Below are positions 7,377-15,042 of a DNA stretch of 64,000 nt, one piece after another. The stretch is from Benthortus sp964440495 (GTDB lineage: Archaea; Thermoproteota; Nitrososphaeria_A; Caldarchaeales; Wolframiiraptoraceae), in the NCBI GenBank assembly GCA_964440495.1, contig CAYTSD010000001.1, positions 15,253-79,252 of the forward strand, read 5' to 3'. The stretch's first letter is position 1; every line of letters begins with the position of its first letter. The notes beneath the pieces are model-generated. The model saw only the letters and a program-made list of their open reading frames with translations, ran no database searches and was not told the DNA's origin. Made by a program: the position numbers and the translations under genes.

Positions 7377-8558
7377 TCATGGTTTTTCAAGTGAGAGTAT
7401 TGTGACGTAGGCGAAGTGTCCCGTTCCACCTATGTTGTGGATTAGGCCTACCCCTCTCTTGACTGGAACCTGTCTATCCTTCTCAACTCGTTGCTGGAGT
7501 TGTCTCGTCATTTCGTAGACCATGCCGAGCCCCGAGGCTCCTATTGGATGTCCCTTAGCCTTTAGTCCGCCGTCGACGTTTACTGGTATAACTCCCCCTA
7601 TGTAGGTCTGCTCCTCCCTTGCGAGGAGATATCCCTTGCCTCTCTCAGCGAACCCCAGGTCTTCGTAGGCGAGTATCTCGGCTATCGTGAAGCAGTCGTG
7701 GACCAGTGCTAGGTCGAAGTACTTAACAGGCTTCTCCGGGTCTACTCCAGCAATCTTGTAGGCTTTTCTAGCTGCTTCAACGGCGGTTTCAAGTGAGAGG
7801 AAGTCCCCTCTTCTACTCAGGTTTCCTGTTCCGGTTGCTGAGGCCTGAGCCTTAACCCAGACAGGTGTGTTGGAGAGCTTCTCGGCGACATCCTCCGAGG
7901 CCAACACGACGGCAGCCGCTCCATCGGTTATCGGCGAGCAGTCATAGAGCTTGAGAGGCCATGCAATATATCTTGAGTTCAAGACGTCTTCAACGGTTAT
8001 TCTCTTCTGGAACTGAGCCTTAGGGTTCATGGAGCCGTAGTAGTGGTTCTTCACAGCTATCTTCGCTAAGTCTTCCTCCGTTGCGCCATATTCCTGCATG
8101 TATGCTGTTGCGTAGAGGGCGTAGTAGGCTGGGAATGTGAGCCCGAATTGCTCAAACTCCCAGAAAAAGTTTCCACCTCTTCCGAGAAGCTCTACAACCT
8201 TCTGGGTCTCAAGCTCATTCATCCGTTCAACTCCCACCGCTAACGCTACGTCAACGAGTCCCGAAGCAACTGAGAGGTAGGCGACACGGAAGGCGGCGCT
8301 CCCAGATGCGCAGGCAGCCTCAACCCTCATACTCCCTATAGGTGTTAGTCCAGCGTACTCGATGATGAGAGGGGCTGGGAAGATCTCGGAGCTCCATACA
8401 CCGACATTCCCCACCGAGACAAACCCTATCTCCTTCTTCTCAACTCCAGCGTCCTCCAAAGCCTCTCTAATAGCTATCCATGCAAGTTCTGGAAGCCTAT
8501 GCTCAGTGTCTCTCCCAAACTTGCTCTGCCCAACACCTACTACGGCAACTTTCCGCAT
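7377..8558 (-). CDS. Thiolase, SCP2/SCP-x type (acetyl-CoA acetyltransferase-like)
   Basis: 393 residues from the ATG at 8558 (MRKVAVVGVGQSKFG). The nucleophilic Cys lies in EAACASGSAAFR. The HDCFT motif takes the place of the NEAF loop, as in SCP2-type thiolases, and the C-terminal GHPIGASGLGM is present. In archaea this family acts in acetoacetyl-CoA formation for the mevalonate pathway or in acyl-CoA metabolism. The usual archaeal partners (HMG-CoA synthase and a DUF35 OB-fold protein) are not adjacent, so the substrate is open. It is the first gene of a two-gene minus-strand unit. Confidence 0.88.
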   Translation of the reverse strand: MRKVAVVGVGQSKFGRDTEHRLPELAWIAIREALEDAGVEKKEIGFVSVGNVGVWSSEIFPAPLIIEYAGLTPIGSMRVEAACASGSAAFRVAYLSVASGLVDVALAVGVERMNELETQKVVELLGRGGNFFWEFEQFGLTFPAYYALYATAYMQEYGATEEDLAKIAVKNHYYGSMNPKAQFQKRITVEDVLNSRYIAWPLKLYDCSPITDGAAAVVLASEDVAEKLSNTPVWVKAQASATGTGNLSRRGDFLSLETAVEAARKAYKIAGVDPEKPVKYFDLALVHDCFTIAEILAYEDLGFAERGKGYLLAREEQTYIGGVIPVNVDGGLKAKGHPIGASGLGMVYEMTRQLQQRVEKDRQVPVKRGVGLIHNIGGTGHFAYVTILSLEKP

Positions 8559-8660
8559 CCCAAGATAGCGGAAGACGACTAAATTTAAGTTATTCAAGTC
8601 GAGCCAGAGCTTAGAGTATTATACTGGCTTCATCATCGAACTTGGGAACGGGATGGGAGA

Positions 8661-9314
8661 ATGATTAAGGCGGTGGTCTTCGACCTCGATGGAACAATAC
8701 TCGACCTCAAGCTAAAGTTTAGGGAGGCGAAGAAGAGGTTCCTAAAACTACTCGAGGAGAATGGTGTCGAAATAAGTGAAATATCTCTCGACACACCTAC
8801 AGAGATGATAATGAAGCGTGTAAAAGATAAGCCTAGAAGCTGGCTGATGAAGCTTGTAGACGAGGCTTTCCTGCCCTACGAGCTTGAGGCAGCTGAGGAA
8901 GCAGAGCTGAGAGAGGGCGTGGAGGAGGTTCTGAGAAGGCTTAGGGAGGAGGGCTACAGGCTTGGAATAGCGAGCAACAATGGTAGAATCGGTGTACGTA
9001 AAGCCTTAGAAAAAGTTGGGATAATAAGGTTATTCGATGTAATCGTCACGAGGAATGATGTTGATAGTATGAAGCCGAGTGGGAAAATTATTCAGAGAGC
9101 TATAGAGCTTCTCGGGGTAAAGCCTTGGGAGATGGCCTACGTAGGAGACACCTACAATGACGTTAAGGCGGCGAGGAATGCGGGAGCGAAGACTATAGCC
9201 ATTCTAGGAGGAGCCCATCCAGCTGAGAGAATTCAAGAAGCCGAGCCCGACGCAGTGCTGGACGATTTTAGAAAACTGCCCGAGACCCTGAAGCTTTTAG
9301 ATGGGGAAACCTAA
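8661..9314 (+). CDS. HAD-family phosphatase (Gph-like)
   Basis: 217 residues. HAD motif I is VVFDLDGTILDL at the N-terminus. A helical cap of about 70 residues follows, then motif II (GIASNNGR), the motif III lysine (MKPSGK) and motif IV (YVGDTYNDVKAARNAG). The layout matches phosphoglycolate phosphatase-like subfamily IA enzymes that remove phosphate from small metabolites. The true substrate is not evident. The gene is transcribed away from the thiolase, and its start ATG at 8661 follows a GGGATGGGAG sequence. Confidence 0.85.
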   Translation: MIKAVVFDLDGTILDLKLKFREAKKRFLKLLEENGVEISEISLDTPTEMIMKRVKDKPRSWLMKLVDEAFLPYELEAAEEAELREGVEEVLRRLREEGYRLGIASNNGRIGVRKALEKVGIIRLFDVIVTRNDVDSMKPSGKIIQRAIELLGVKPWEMAYVGDTYNDVKAARNAGAKTIAILGGAHPAERIQEAEPDAVLDDFRKLPETLKLLDGET

Positions 9315-9357
9315 TATCCTCCCCAATCCCTTTAATCTTGGATAAAGGGTTAGGAGT

Positions 9358-10092
9358 ATGGGGAGATACAGGGGAGCAGCTGCTCTGGTAATCGTTGTAA
9401 TCCTCCTAGCCCTGAGTCTGCTAATATTCAATCCAAGTTTTGCAAGTGCGCTCGAGAAGGTTGAGAAGGCTGCCGAGTCTCTTGGAAGATTGATTCCAGA
9501 GAGGGGTGCAGAGCTGACGGAGATTAGGGTGAAGGTTCTATTCTCAGACCAAGGCTTATCCCAGCTTTTCTTAGGGAATGAGACAGCTGACTTCAAACCA
9601 GTTGGGAACGCTGTTGTATTGGTAGGTGGATATGTGGCGCTAACGGACGAGAACGGTGAAGCGACTCTAAAAGCACCGAAAGGTAATGTAACAATCCATG
9701 TAAGCAGGAATAAGAGAAACTATTGGAGGGGAGTTGTAGATATTGACGACAACGAGACAATTATCGTCAAGTTCATTCTGTATAGGTTGACTCCCTTGGA
9801 CGTAAAGGTTGATTTAAGCCCATTCAAGGTTACCACACCTGTGACCCTGTCCTTTAAAACACCTCTTCAGGGGAGATACTATGTAGGGAAGCCTCATATA
9901 TCCTTCTACACCCCTTGGGGAGAGTTGAGGAGGGTTCCAGAGACCTTGGATGAGGGAATAGACTACAGAACCTTAGCTGGGGGTGGAACGCCTCTAGTAA
10001 TCCGTGAGAAGGTTGTCGGAAACCCCGTCTACATACTTCCAGACTCAACCTACCTTCCCGTCGAGCGTGTGGAGCTGGAGGAGAAACCTTGA
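9358..10092 (+). CDS. Membrane-anchored extracytoplasmic protein, first gene of the MoxR/DUF58 operon
   Basis: 244 residues. An N-terminal hydrophobic anchor (about residues 7-25) is followed by a mainly beta-strand external region that includes a carboxypeptidase-regulatory-like or Ig-like segment (YVALTDENGEATLKAPKG). No enzyme motif was found. It opens a run of seven genes that overlap by a few bases or abut, centred on a MoxR ATPase and a DUF58 protein, so it may be a surface component of that system. The 3' end overlaps the next gene by four bases. Confidence 0.6.
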   Translation: MGRYRGAAALVIVVILLALSLLIFNPSFASALEKVEKAAESLGRLIPERGAELTEIRVKVLFSDQGLSQLFLGNETADFKPVGNAVVLVGGYVALTDENGEATLKAPKGNVTIHVSRNKRNYWRGVVDIDDNETIIVKFILYRLTPLDVKVDLSPFKVTTPVTLSFKTPLQGRYYVGKPHISFYTPWGELRRVPETLDEGIDYRTLAGGGTPLVIREKVVGNPVYILPDSTYLPVERVELEEKP

Positions 10093-10559
10093 TAGAAGTT
10101 AACCTAACCACAGAGACAATATTCTGGATAACCTTAAACGCCATACTACTAGTAATCTTCGTAACACTTCTAGTCAGGTTTCTCAGAAAGATTAGGGGGA
10201 GGCGGATTGTGGAGGATGAGCTGGCTATCAGTAGCTGGTCCCATAAGTTTGACATACTTCTCAGAGGGATGGATGACGGTGAAGCGGTGAAGCAGACATT
10301 TAGAATGGTCTTGGAGGATTTAGCTCTCTTGAATGGGCTTAACTCTATAAAGAGCCTAACCTCAAGGGAGCTTGTAGTGAAGCTTTCGTCCAGACTCCCC
10401 CAAAGCGCTAGGGCAAGCCTCATAAAACTCTACAGGATATATGAGCCTATTCGATTTGGTGGGGCTAAACCTGATGAGGGGAAGGTTAGAGAGTTTAGAG
10501 AGGCTCTTGAGAAGCTGGAGCTCCTTCTACATCCTAGGTTGGTGAGAGATAGATGGTAG
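10089..10559 (+). CDS. DUF4129-like membrane protein
   Basis: 156 residues: one N-terminal membrane segment (about 10-31) and a soluble helical domain. The LTSRELVVKLSSRLP and IYEPIRFGG stretches resemble the DUF4129 domain that usually ends bacterial transglutaminase-like TgpA proteins. The start is TTG at 10089 in a TTGA overlap with the preceding stop, which points to translational coupling. Function is unknown, but DUF4129 proteins are regular companions of MoxR and DUF58. Confidence 0.6.
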   Translation: MIEVNLTTETIFWITLNAILLVIFVTLLVRFLRKIRGRRIVEDELAISSWSHKFDILLRGMDDGEAVKQTFRMVLEDLALLNGLNSIKSLTSRELVVKLSSRLPQSARASLIKLYRIYEPIRFGGAKPDEGKVREFREALEKLELLLHPRLVRDRW

Positions 10560-10687
10560 GCTTCTCAATCACATTATTCATTCTAGCCTTCACAATTCTC
10601 CTAGCATCATTGATGATACCCTATTATCCTCCGAGGAGAAGGAGGCGGGAAACAGTTAAGAAGGCTTCCCCGAGACATGGGGGCTGA
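10553..10687 (+). CDS. 44-residue single-span membrane microprotein
   Basis: ATG at 10553 to TGA at 10685-10687. The product has one hydrophobic helix (about residues 3-23), then a proline/tyrosine turn and a very basic tail with five consecutive Arg. It overlaps the preceding gene by 7 bases and the MoxR gene by 11, the same tight spacing as the rest of the operon. That spacing is the main reason to believe it is translated. The basic tail would face the cytoplasm. I know of no family for it. Confidence 0.55.
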   Translation: MVGFSITLFILAFTILLASLMIPYYPPRRRRRETVKKASPRHGG

Positions 10688-11648
10688 GAGACCGATGCTG
10701 GAGCAGGAGACCGTGAGAGTGTTCGCTGAAAGAATCCGCGAAGCAGTTCACGAGATAATCGTGGGGATGGATGAAGCCATACACGCCCTCCTCCTCGCCC
10801 TCCTAAGCGAGGGCCACGTCCTCCTAGAAGGCCCTCCAGGGATTGCGAAGACCTATCTCGCCAAAGCCTTCGCCTCGGTTCTAGGCCTAAAGTTCAGGAG
10901 AATACAGTTCACGGCAGACCTGATGCCAAGCGACATAACAGGCTCAATAGTCTACAACAGGGCTGAGGAGAGATTCGAGTTCAGGAAGGGCCCTATATTC
11001 GCCAACATAGTCTTGGCTGATGAGATTAACCGGGCCTCGCCGCGTGCTCAGTCGGCGCTGCTTGAGGCTATGCAGGAGAGGCAGGTGACGGTTGAGGGCT
11101 CAAGCTTCCCTCTCCCCCACCCCTTCCTCCTGATAGCTACGCAGAACCCTATTGAGCTTGAGGGAACCTACCCTCTACCCGAGGCAGAGCTCGACAGGTT
11201 TCTCGTGAGGGCTGTTCTCACCTACCCAGACTCAGGGACAGAGCTTGAGATACTCTCCAAGAAGATGCTCTACGGCGAGTACTTTGAGTTGGAGCCTATC
11301 TTTTCGGCGGAGGACGTCCTCAAGGCGATAGAGCTTGTCAGGAAGGTTGAGGCCGAGAAATCGGTTCTCGAGTACATCGTGAAGCTTGCTGAGGCGACTA
11401 GGAGGCATGAGCGTGTAGCGCTTGGGGTGAGCCCCCGGGGGGAGGTTGCCCTGCTTTATGCCTCGAAGGCTGAGGCCGCTATGGAGGGGAAGCCCTACAT
11501 CCTCCCAGACCATGTTAAGGCGGTTGTCGAACTCGTCTTCAACCATAGGATAATCCTCAGGGGAGGAAGCCTAAACCCCCTGACCTCTAGGGAGGAGGTC
11601 CTAGAGCTTCTCAGAGAGGTTGTCGAGGGGGTGCCTGCCCCACGCTGA
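10677..11648 (+). CDS. MoxR-family AAA+ ATPase
   Basis: 323 residues. Walker A is GPPGIAKT at 52-59. Walker B lies in LADEINRASPRAQSALLEAMQERQV, which is diagnostic of MoxR, and sensor 1 is in ATQNP. MoxR ATPases act as chaperone-like factors that mature or activate partner proteins, commonly with a DUF58/VWA protein encoded next door, as here. The ATG at 10677 overlaps the microprotein stop. The stop overlaps the DUF58 start (TGATG). Confidence 0.92.
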   Translation: MGAERPMLEQETVRVFAERIREAVHEIIVGMDEAIHALLLALLSEGHVLLEGPPGIAKTYLAKAFASVLGLKFRRIQFTADLMPSDITGSIVYNRAEERFEFRKGPIFANIVLADEINRASPRAQSALLEAMQERQVTVEGSSFPLPHPFLLIATQNPIELEGTYPLPEAELDRFLVRAVLTYPDSGTELEILSKKMLYGEYFELEPIFSAEDVLKAIELVRKVEAEKSVLEYIVKLAEATRRHERVALGVSPRGEVALLYASKAEAAMEGKPYILPDHVKAVVELVFNHRIILRGGSLNPLTSREEVLELLREVVEGVPAPR

Positions 11649-12814
11649 TGCTCACAAAAAACGCTGCCAGAGTCTTCCAGGTCTCAGCAATCTTCCTCCT
11701 ACTCGCACTCATACTCGCCTCCCCAGCGCTTATACTCTCCTCCCTCCTACCCATGGTCTTTACAGCACTCTACGCCCTCCTAGCGTGGAGGAGGCTGAGG
11801 AGGATAGAGCCAGATATCTTCGCGACCTCCCTAATCGCCTCGCCGAATCCGGCCCTCGTCAACAGCGACATTAGGGTAAAACTTGTGGTAGCGCTGCGGA
11901 GAGACTTGGAGCTCCCCATAGAGGCTCAGGTCGAGACATGGGAGCTGGAAACCTCTGGGAAACCTGGGTGGAGGGGTGTGCTCAGGAAGGGGGTGGAGGC
12001 AGTCGCAGACTTCAAGGTGCGGAGCAGCGAGATAGGTGTCAGGCTCCTAGGCCCAGTCTTCATCGCCTTGAAGGATAGGCTTGGAGTCGCCGTGAGAGAG
12101 CTCGAGGTTCATCCTCCCCTACCCATCCTCATCCTCTCAGAGGCCCTGAGGCTTAGGGCTCCAGCAGCTCTCCAAGTCTCCTCACGTTCTCCAGCCCCAG
12201 GACTCGCTGAGAACCCCTTCATAGGCATGCCGGAGGAGTATAGGCTTAGCCTCCCCCAGACCCAGGAGCAGCCAGCCCGCCTAATAGACTGGAGGAGGAC
12301 TGCGAGAAGCGGGGGAGAGGAGCTCTATGTTAGGGAGTATGATAGGTTGAGGAGGGGGGAGGTTGTCTTCGGGGTCGGTGGAGGGCTGAGAGTCGAGGTT
12401 CCAGGCATGGGCGTGGCTGAGCAGCTAGCGCTCCAGCCCCTCCTCCAGATAGCCCTCGCCCACCTCAAGGCAGGGTCAAGCCCATGGCTCCTAGCCTACG
12501 CTGGGAGAGGCGAATTCACAGCCTCACCCCTCCTCCAAAGCCCTGAAGGAGTAGTTCTCGGTCAGCCTCAGGGGATGCCTCCGAGAGGCAGTCTAGTAGT
12601 CTATGTAACCCGTCTCATAGACCCCTTGGAGGCTGAGGCGCTATCAAGGCTCTCCAAGCTCACCTCTCTAAGGCTTCTACTGCTCGACCTCGGAGACGGG
12701 GAGAGACTTCGCAGAGCGGCTGGCAGGGTTGAGGCATGGTACTCCATAGTTGGGGTGGATGAGCTTCCGCAGGCTCTATGGAGGGCGCTCAGGGTTCACG
12801 GGAGGATTACCTAG
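11648..12814 (+). CDS. DUF58 domain protein
   Basis: 388 residues. Two adjacent hydrophobic segments near the N-terminus (about 9-47) form a membrane hairpin. A beta-rich region follows, and then the DUF58 core with its signature RLIDWRRTARSGGEELYVREY. The C-terminus has a VWA-like shape (VVYVTRLIDPLEAEAL, LLLLDLGDG) without a clear metal-binding MIDAS motif. DUF58 proteins pair with MoxR ATPases, and their molecular function is poorly defined. It overlaps the MoxR stop by one base. Confidence 0.88.
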   Translation: MLTKNAARVFQVSAIFLLLALILASPALILSSLLPMVFTALYALLAWRRLRRIEPDIFATSLIASPNPALVNSDIRVKLVVALRRDLELPIEAQVETWELETSGKPGWRGVLRKGVEAVADFKVRSSEIGVRLLGPVFIALKDRLGVAVRELEVHPPLPILILSEALRLRAPAALQVSSRSPAPGLAENPFIGMPEEYRLSLPQTQEQPARLIDWRRTARSGGEELYVREYDRLRRGEVVFGVGGGLRVEVPGMGVAEQLALQPLLQIALAHLKAGSSPWLLAYAGRGEFTASPLLQSPEGVVLGQPQGMPPRGSLVVYVTRLIDPLEAEALSRLSKLTSLRLLLLDLGDGERLRRAAGRVEAWYSIVGVDELPQALWRALRVHGRIT

Positions 12815-12816
12815 AG

Positions 12817-13539
12817 ATGGATAGGCTGAGCATCCTGCTCCTAGGAACCCTTACCCTACCCCTACTATACTCTCTTCTCCAAGTCCTCCAAGCCTTCGAG
12901 AGCCTCCACTTCTTCCTCCTCCTAGGAATCTTCTCACTCCTAATGATACCTGTAACCCGCTACTTAACGGAGGTTATCTTGGCCTCCATCTACGTCCCAG
13001 CCATCATAAGCTTCCTCCTCCTAAGCTTAGCAGGCCGTCCAGAGTTCCTCCTAAACCTCGCGGCAGGATACCTCATAGCCTTCCCACTATTTCTCCTACT
13101 CGACTTCTACACGGACTCCTCTCCCCAGCTCCTCACCCTAATCTACCTTGGAGGCATGCTTCTCAGCCTCTACCTACTTGGATTCTCGGGGGAGCAGGGG
13201 GTCCATGTGGAAGCGCTCTTCAGGGGGCTCTTCCCAAGAGAGGGGAGTAGGCTCCTAAGCCCCGAAGCCTTCAGCTACATGGACCCCCTCTTCGCCGTCC
13301 TAACAGCGTTCTCGACCATAGCCTTGCTCTGGAGCCTGTTGAGGAAGCTCAGACCCATGGAGTCCCCGCTGCTCGGTGAGGAGGTCTTCCTTACAGCGCT
13401 CCTCCTCTCAGCCCTTGTAACCTTCGGGATAGCTGTCCTCTCAAGGGTCTCAGGAGAGTTCGCTTGGCTTCTAACCTTCCTTGTCGGCGGGGCTTTAGCG
13501 CTCTTTCTAGCGGTCTATCCGAGGCTGGTGGGAGGGTGA
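12817..13539 (+). CDS. Polytopic membrane protein of the MoxR/DUF58 operon
   Basis: About 240 residues with seven or more hydrophobic segments and short loops. I chose the ATG at 12817 (MDRLSILLLG), two bases after the DUF58 stop; an in-frame ATG at 12778 would add 13 polar residues and overlap by 37 bases. No enzyme motif or known family was recognised. Its place in the operon matches the multi-span N-terminal part of TgpA-type proteins found in bacterial MoxR/DUF58 clusters, but no transglutaminase domain follows. Confidence 0.6.
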   Translation: MDRLSILLLGTLTLPLLYSLLQVLQAFESLHFFLLLGIFSLLMIPVTRYLTEVILASIYVPAIISFLLLSLAGRPEFLLNLAAGYLIAFPLFLLLDFYTDSSPQLLTLIYLGGMLLSLYLLGFSGEQGVHVEALFRGLFPREGSRLLSPEAFSYMDPLFAVLTAFSTIALLWSLLRKLRPMESPLLGEEVFLTALLLSALVTFGIAVLSRVSGEFAWLLTFLVGGALALFLAVYPRLVGG

Positions 13540-15029
13540 GACACCTTCTCCTCCTAGTCATACTGCTCGGCCTGATGTCTCCTCTACAGGTCTCAGGGAA
13601 GCCGCTCATGGTGGGATACACGGGCTTCTACATGCTCCCCCTACTCGACGGCGGAACACTGGAGTTCGAGGTCGGTGAACCTCTCTGGGTAATGGCTCCG
13701 AACCCGCCTACCAAGGTCTACCTCGAGTCTCCAGAAGGGGTCATCCTGACCTACAGCCTGAACTCTAGTCGGCCTCAGCTTCTGAGAATCTTCTCGGAAG
13801 AGGATGCGGGTGGATGGACGCTCATCTCAGAGAACGGTGACAGGCTTCACCTAGAGGTTAGAGACCCTGAGAGGATGGGGGTCAAAGCCCTCTACAGCCT
13901 CTCACCCACATCCCTAACCATAAGTCTCACAGGCTCCAGTAGGGCGGCCATACTCTCCCAAAGCTCTGAGAGGATTCTCCTCATAGCTGGGGTCGAGCAG
14001 ACTGTGAGGCTTGGAAACCTAACCGACGGAGAGCTGGTCATAGACCTCTTCTACCCAGAGTCCTTCCTCTATGAGGGTGTAGCCGAGGGAAGTAACTACA
14101 CGCTCCACGCCGAGGCTCTTGTAGGTAGACTTGTAGGTAAGGTGAGGCAAGGTCTCTTAACACTTGAACTGCCTAGGCTTCACGAGGTCGGCGCTGGAGG
14201 GGTGCTCCCTCTAAGGGAAGGCTCGGCGTCTCTCAGAGTAACCTCAAACGAGACTGTGGGAAAGTTTCCAGTCTATGTTCTGAATAAGGCCTTCGAGGAC
14301 TTTGCGGGGAAGCCTGTCGATAGGAAGGCTGTAATCCATCTTGAAGAAGCTCTAGACTCGTCGCTGAGCGTTCTTCTACCCAACCCCGAGAATCCTGAGG
14401 AGACGCAGACCCTAATCCTGAGACCCCCGCTTGCCGCAGCCCGCTTCTACGACCCTCTCCACGGAGTCTATGTCGGAAACCTAACCATAGAGACGACTAG
14501 GCTTCAAGCGGTAGCCGTCAACGAGACGGCATACTTCCTCCTCAGAGACGTTGATGAACTCTACCCCAAACACTCCAAGAAACCTAGAATAGGAGACGAC
14601 GACATAACAGTCTACGTTAACGGATTCAGAGCAGCCTCGATGAAGATAGCGTTGAGGCAAGGTGAAGTCACATCCTCGAAGCTAGACCTCAAGCTCCTCA
14701 GAATAAAGGTACTCAGCCCAGACAATCGACCAGCGGAAAACGTGAAACTGAGAATAAATGGGAGAATATTCGGTCTCAAGTCAGGATGCGGAGGCTTCCT
14801 CCTCCCATCTGGAGACTATAGGGTTAAAGCCTTCTCAGGAGGGCTTAGAGCAGAATCCCATGTAAAGCTGGAAAACGATGCTGAACTTACTCTAAGACTA
14901 AGTAGACCTCTCAGACTTGAAGAGATACTTAGATTCACGGCGGCAGCCCAGCTCCTCGGCCTCCTAATCCTCATCCTACTAAACCTTCAAGCCGCAAGAG
15001 TTTTTAAAGTAAGGAAATGGAAACGATAA
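13536..15029 (+). CDS. Secreted, C-terminally anchored surface protein of the MoxR/DUF58 operon
   Basis: About 497 residues from the GTG at 13536, whose GTGA overlaps the previous stop; the upstream ATG at 13464 overlaps too far. A signal peptide (VRHLLLLVILLGLM) is followed by a long beta-rich external region with many N-x-S/T sites and ending in a Big/carboxypeptidase-like domain (LKVLSPDNRPAENVKLRING). A membrane helix (about 470-490) and a basic tail close the protein. It could be the external client or effector of the MoxR/DUF58 machinery. Function is unknown. Confidence 0.6.
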   Translation: MRHLLLLVILLGLMSPLQVSGKPLMVGYTGFYMLPLLDGGTLEFEVGEPLWVMAPNPPTKVYLESPEGVILTYSLNSSRPQLLRIFSEEDAGGWTLISENGDRLHLEVRDPERMGVKALYSLSPTSLTISLTGSSRAAILSQSSERILLIAGVEQTVRLGNLTDGELVIDLFYPESFLYEGVAEGSNYTLHAEALVGRLVGKVRQGLLTLELPRLHEVGAGGVLPLREGSASLRVTSNETVGKFPVYVLNKAFEDFAGKPVDRKAVIHLEEALDSSLSVLLPNPENPEETQTLILRPPLAAARFYDPLHGVYVGNLTIETTRLQAVAVNETAYFLLRDVDELYPKHSKKPRIGDDDITVYVNGFRAASMKIALRQGEVTSSKLDLKLLRIKVLSPDNRPAENVKLRINGRIFGLKSGCGGFLLPSGDYRVKAFSGGLRAESHVKLENDAELTLRLSRPLRLEEILRFTAAAQLLGLLILILLNLQAARVFKVRKWKR

Positions 15030-15042
15030 CGAGAGAAGACTC

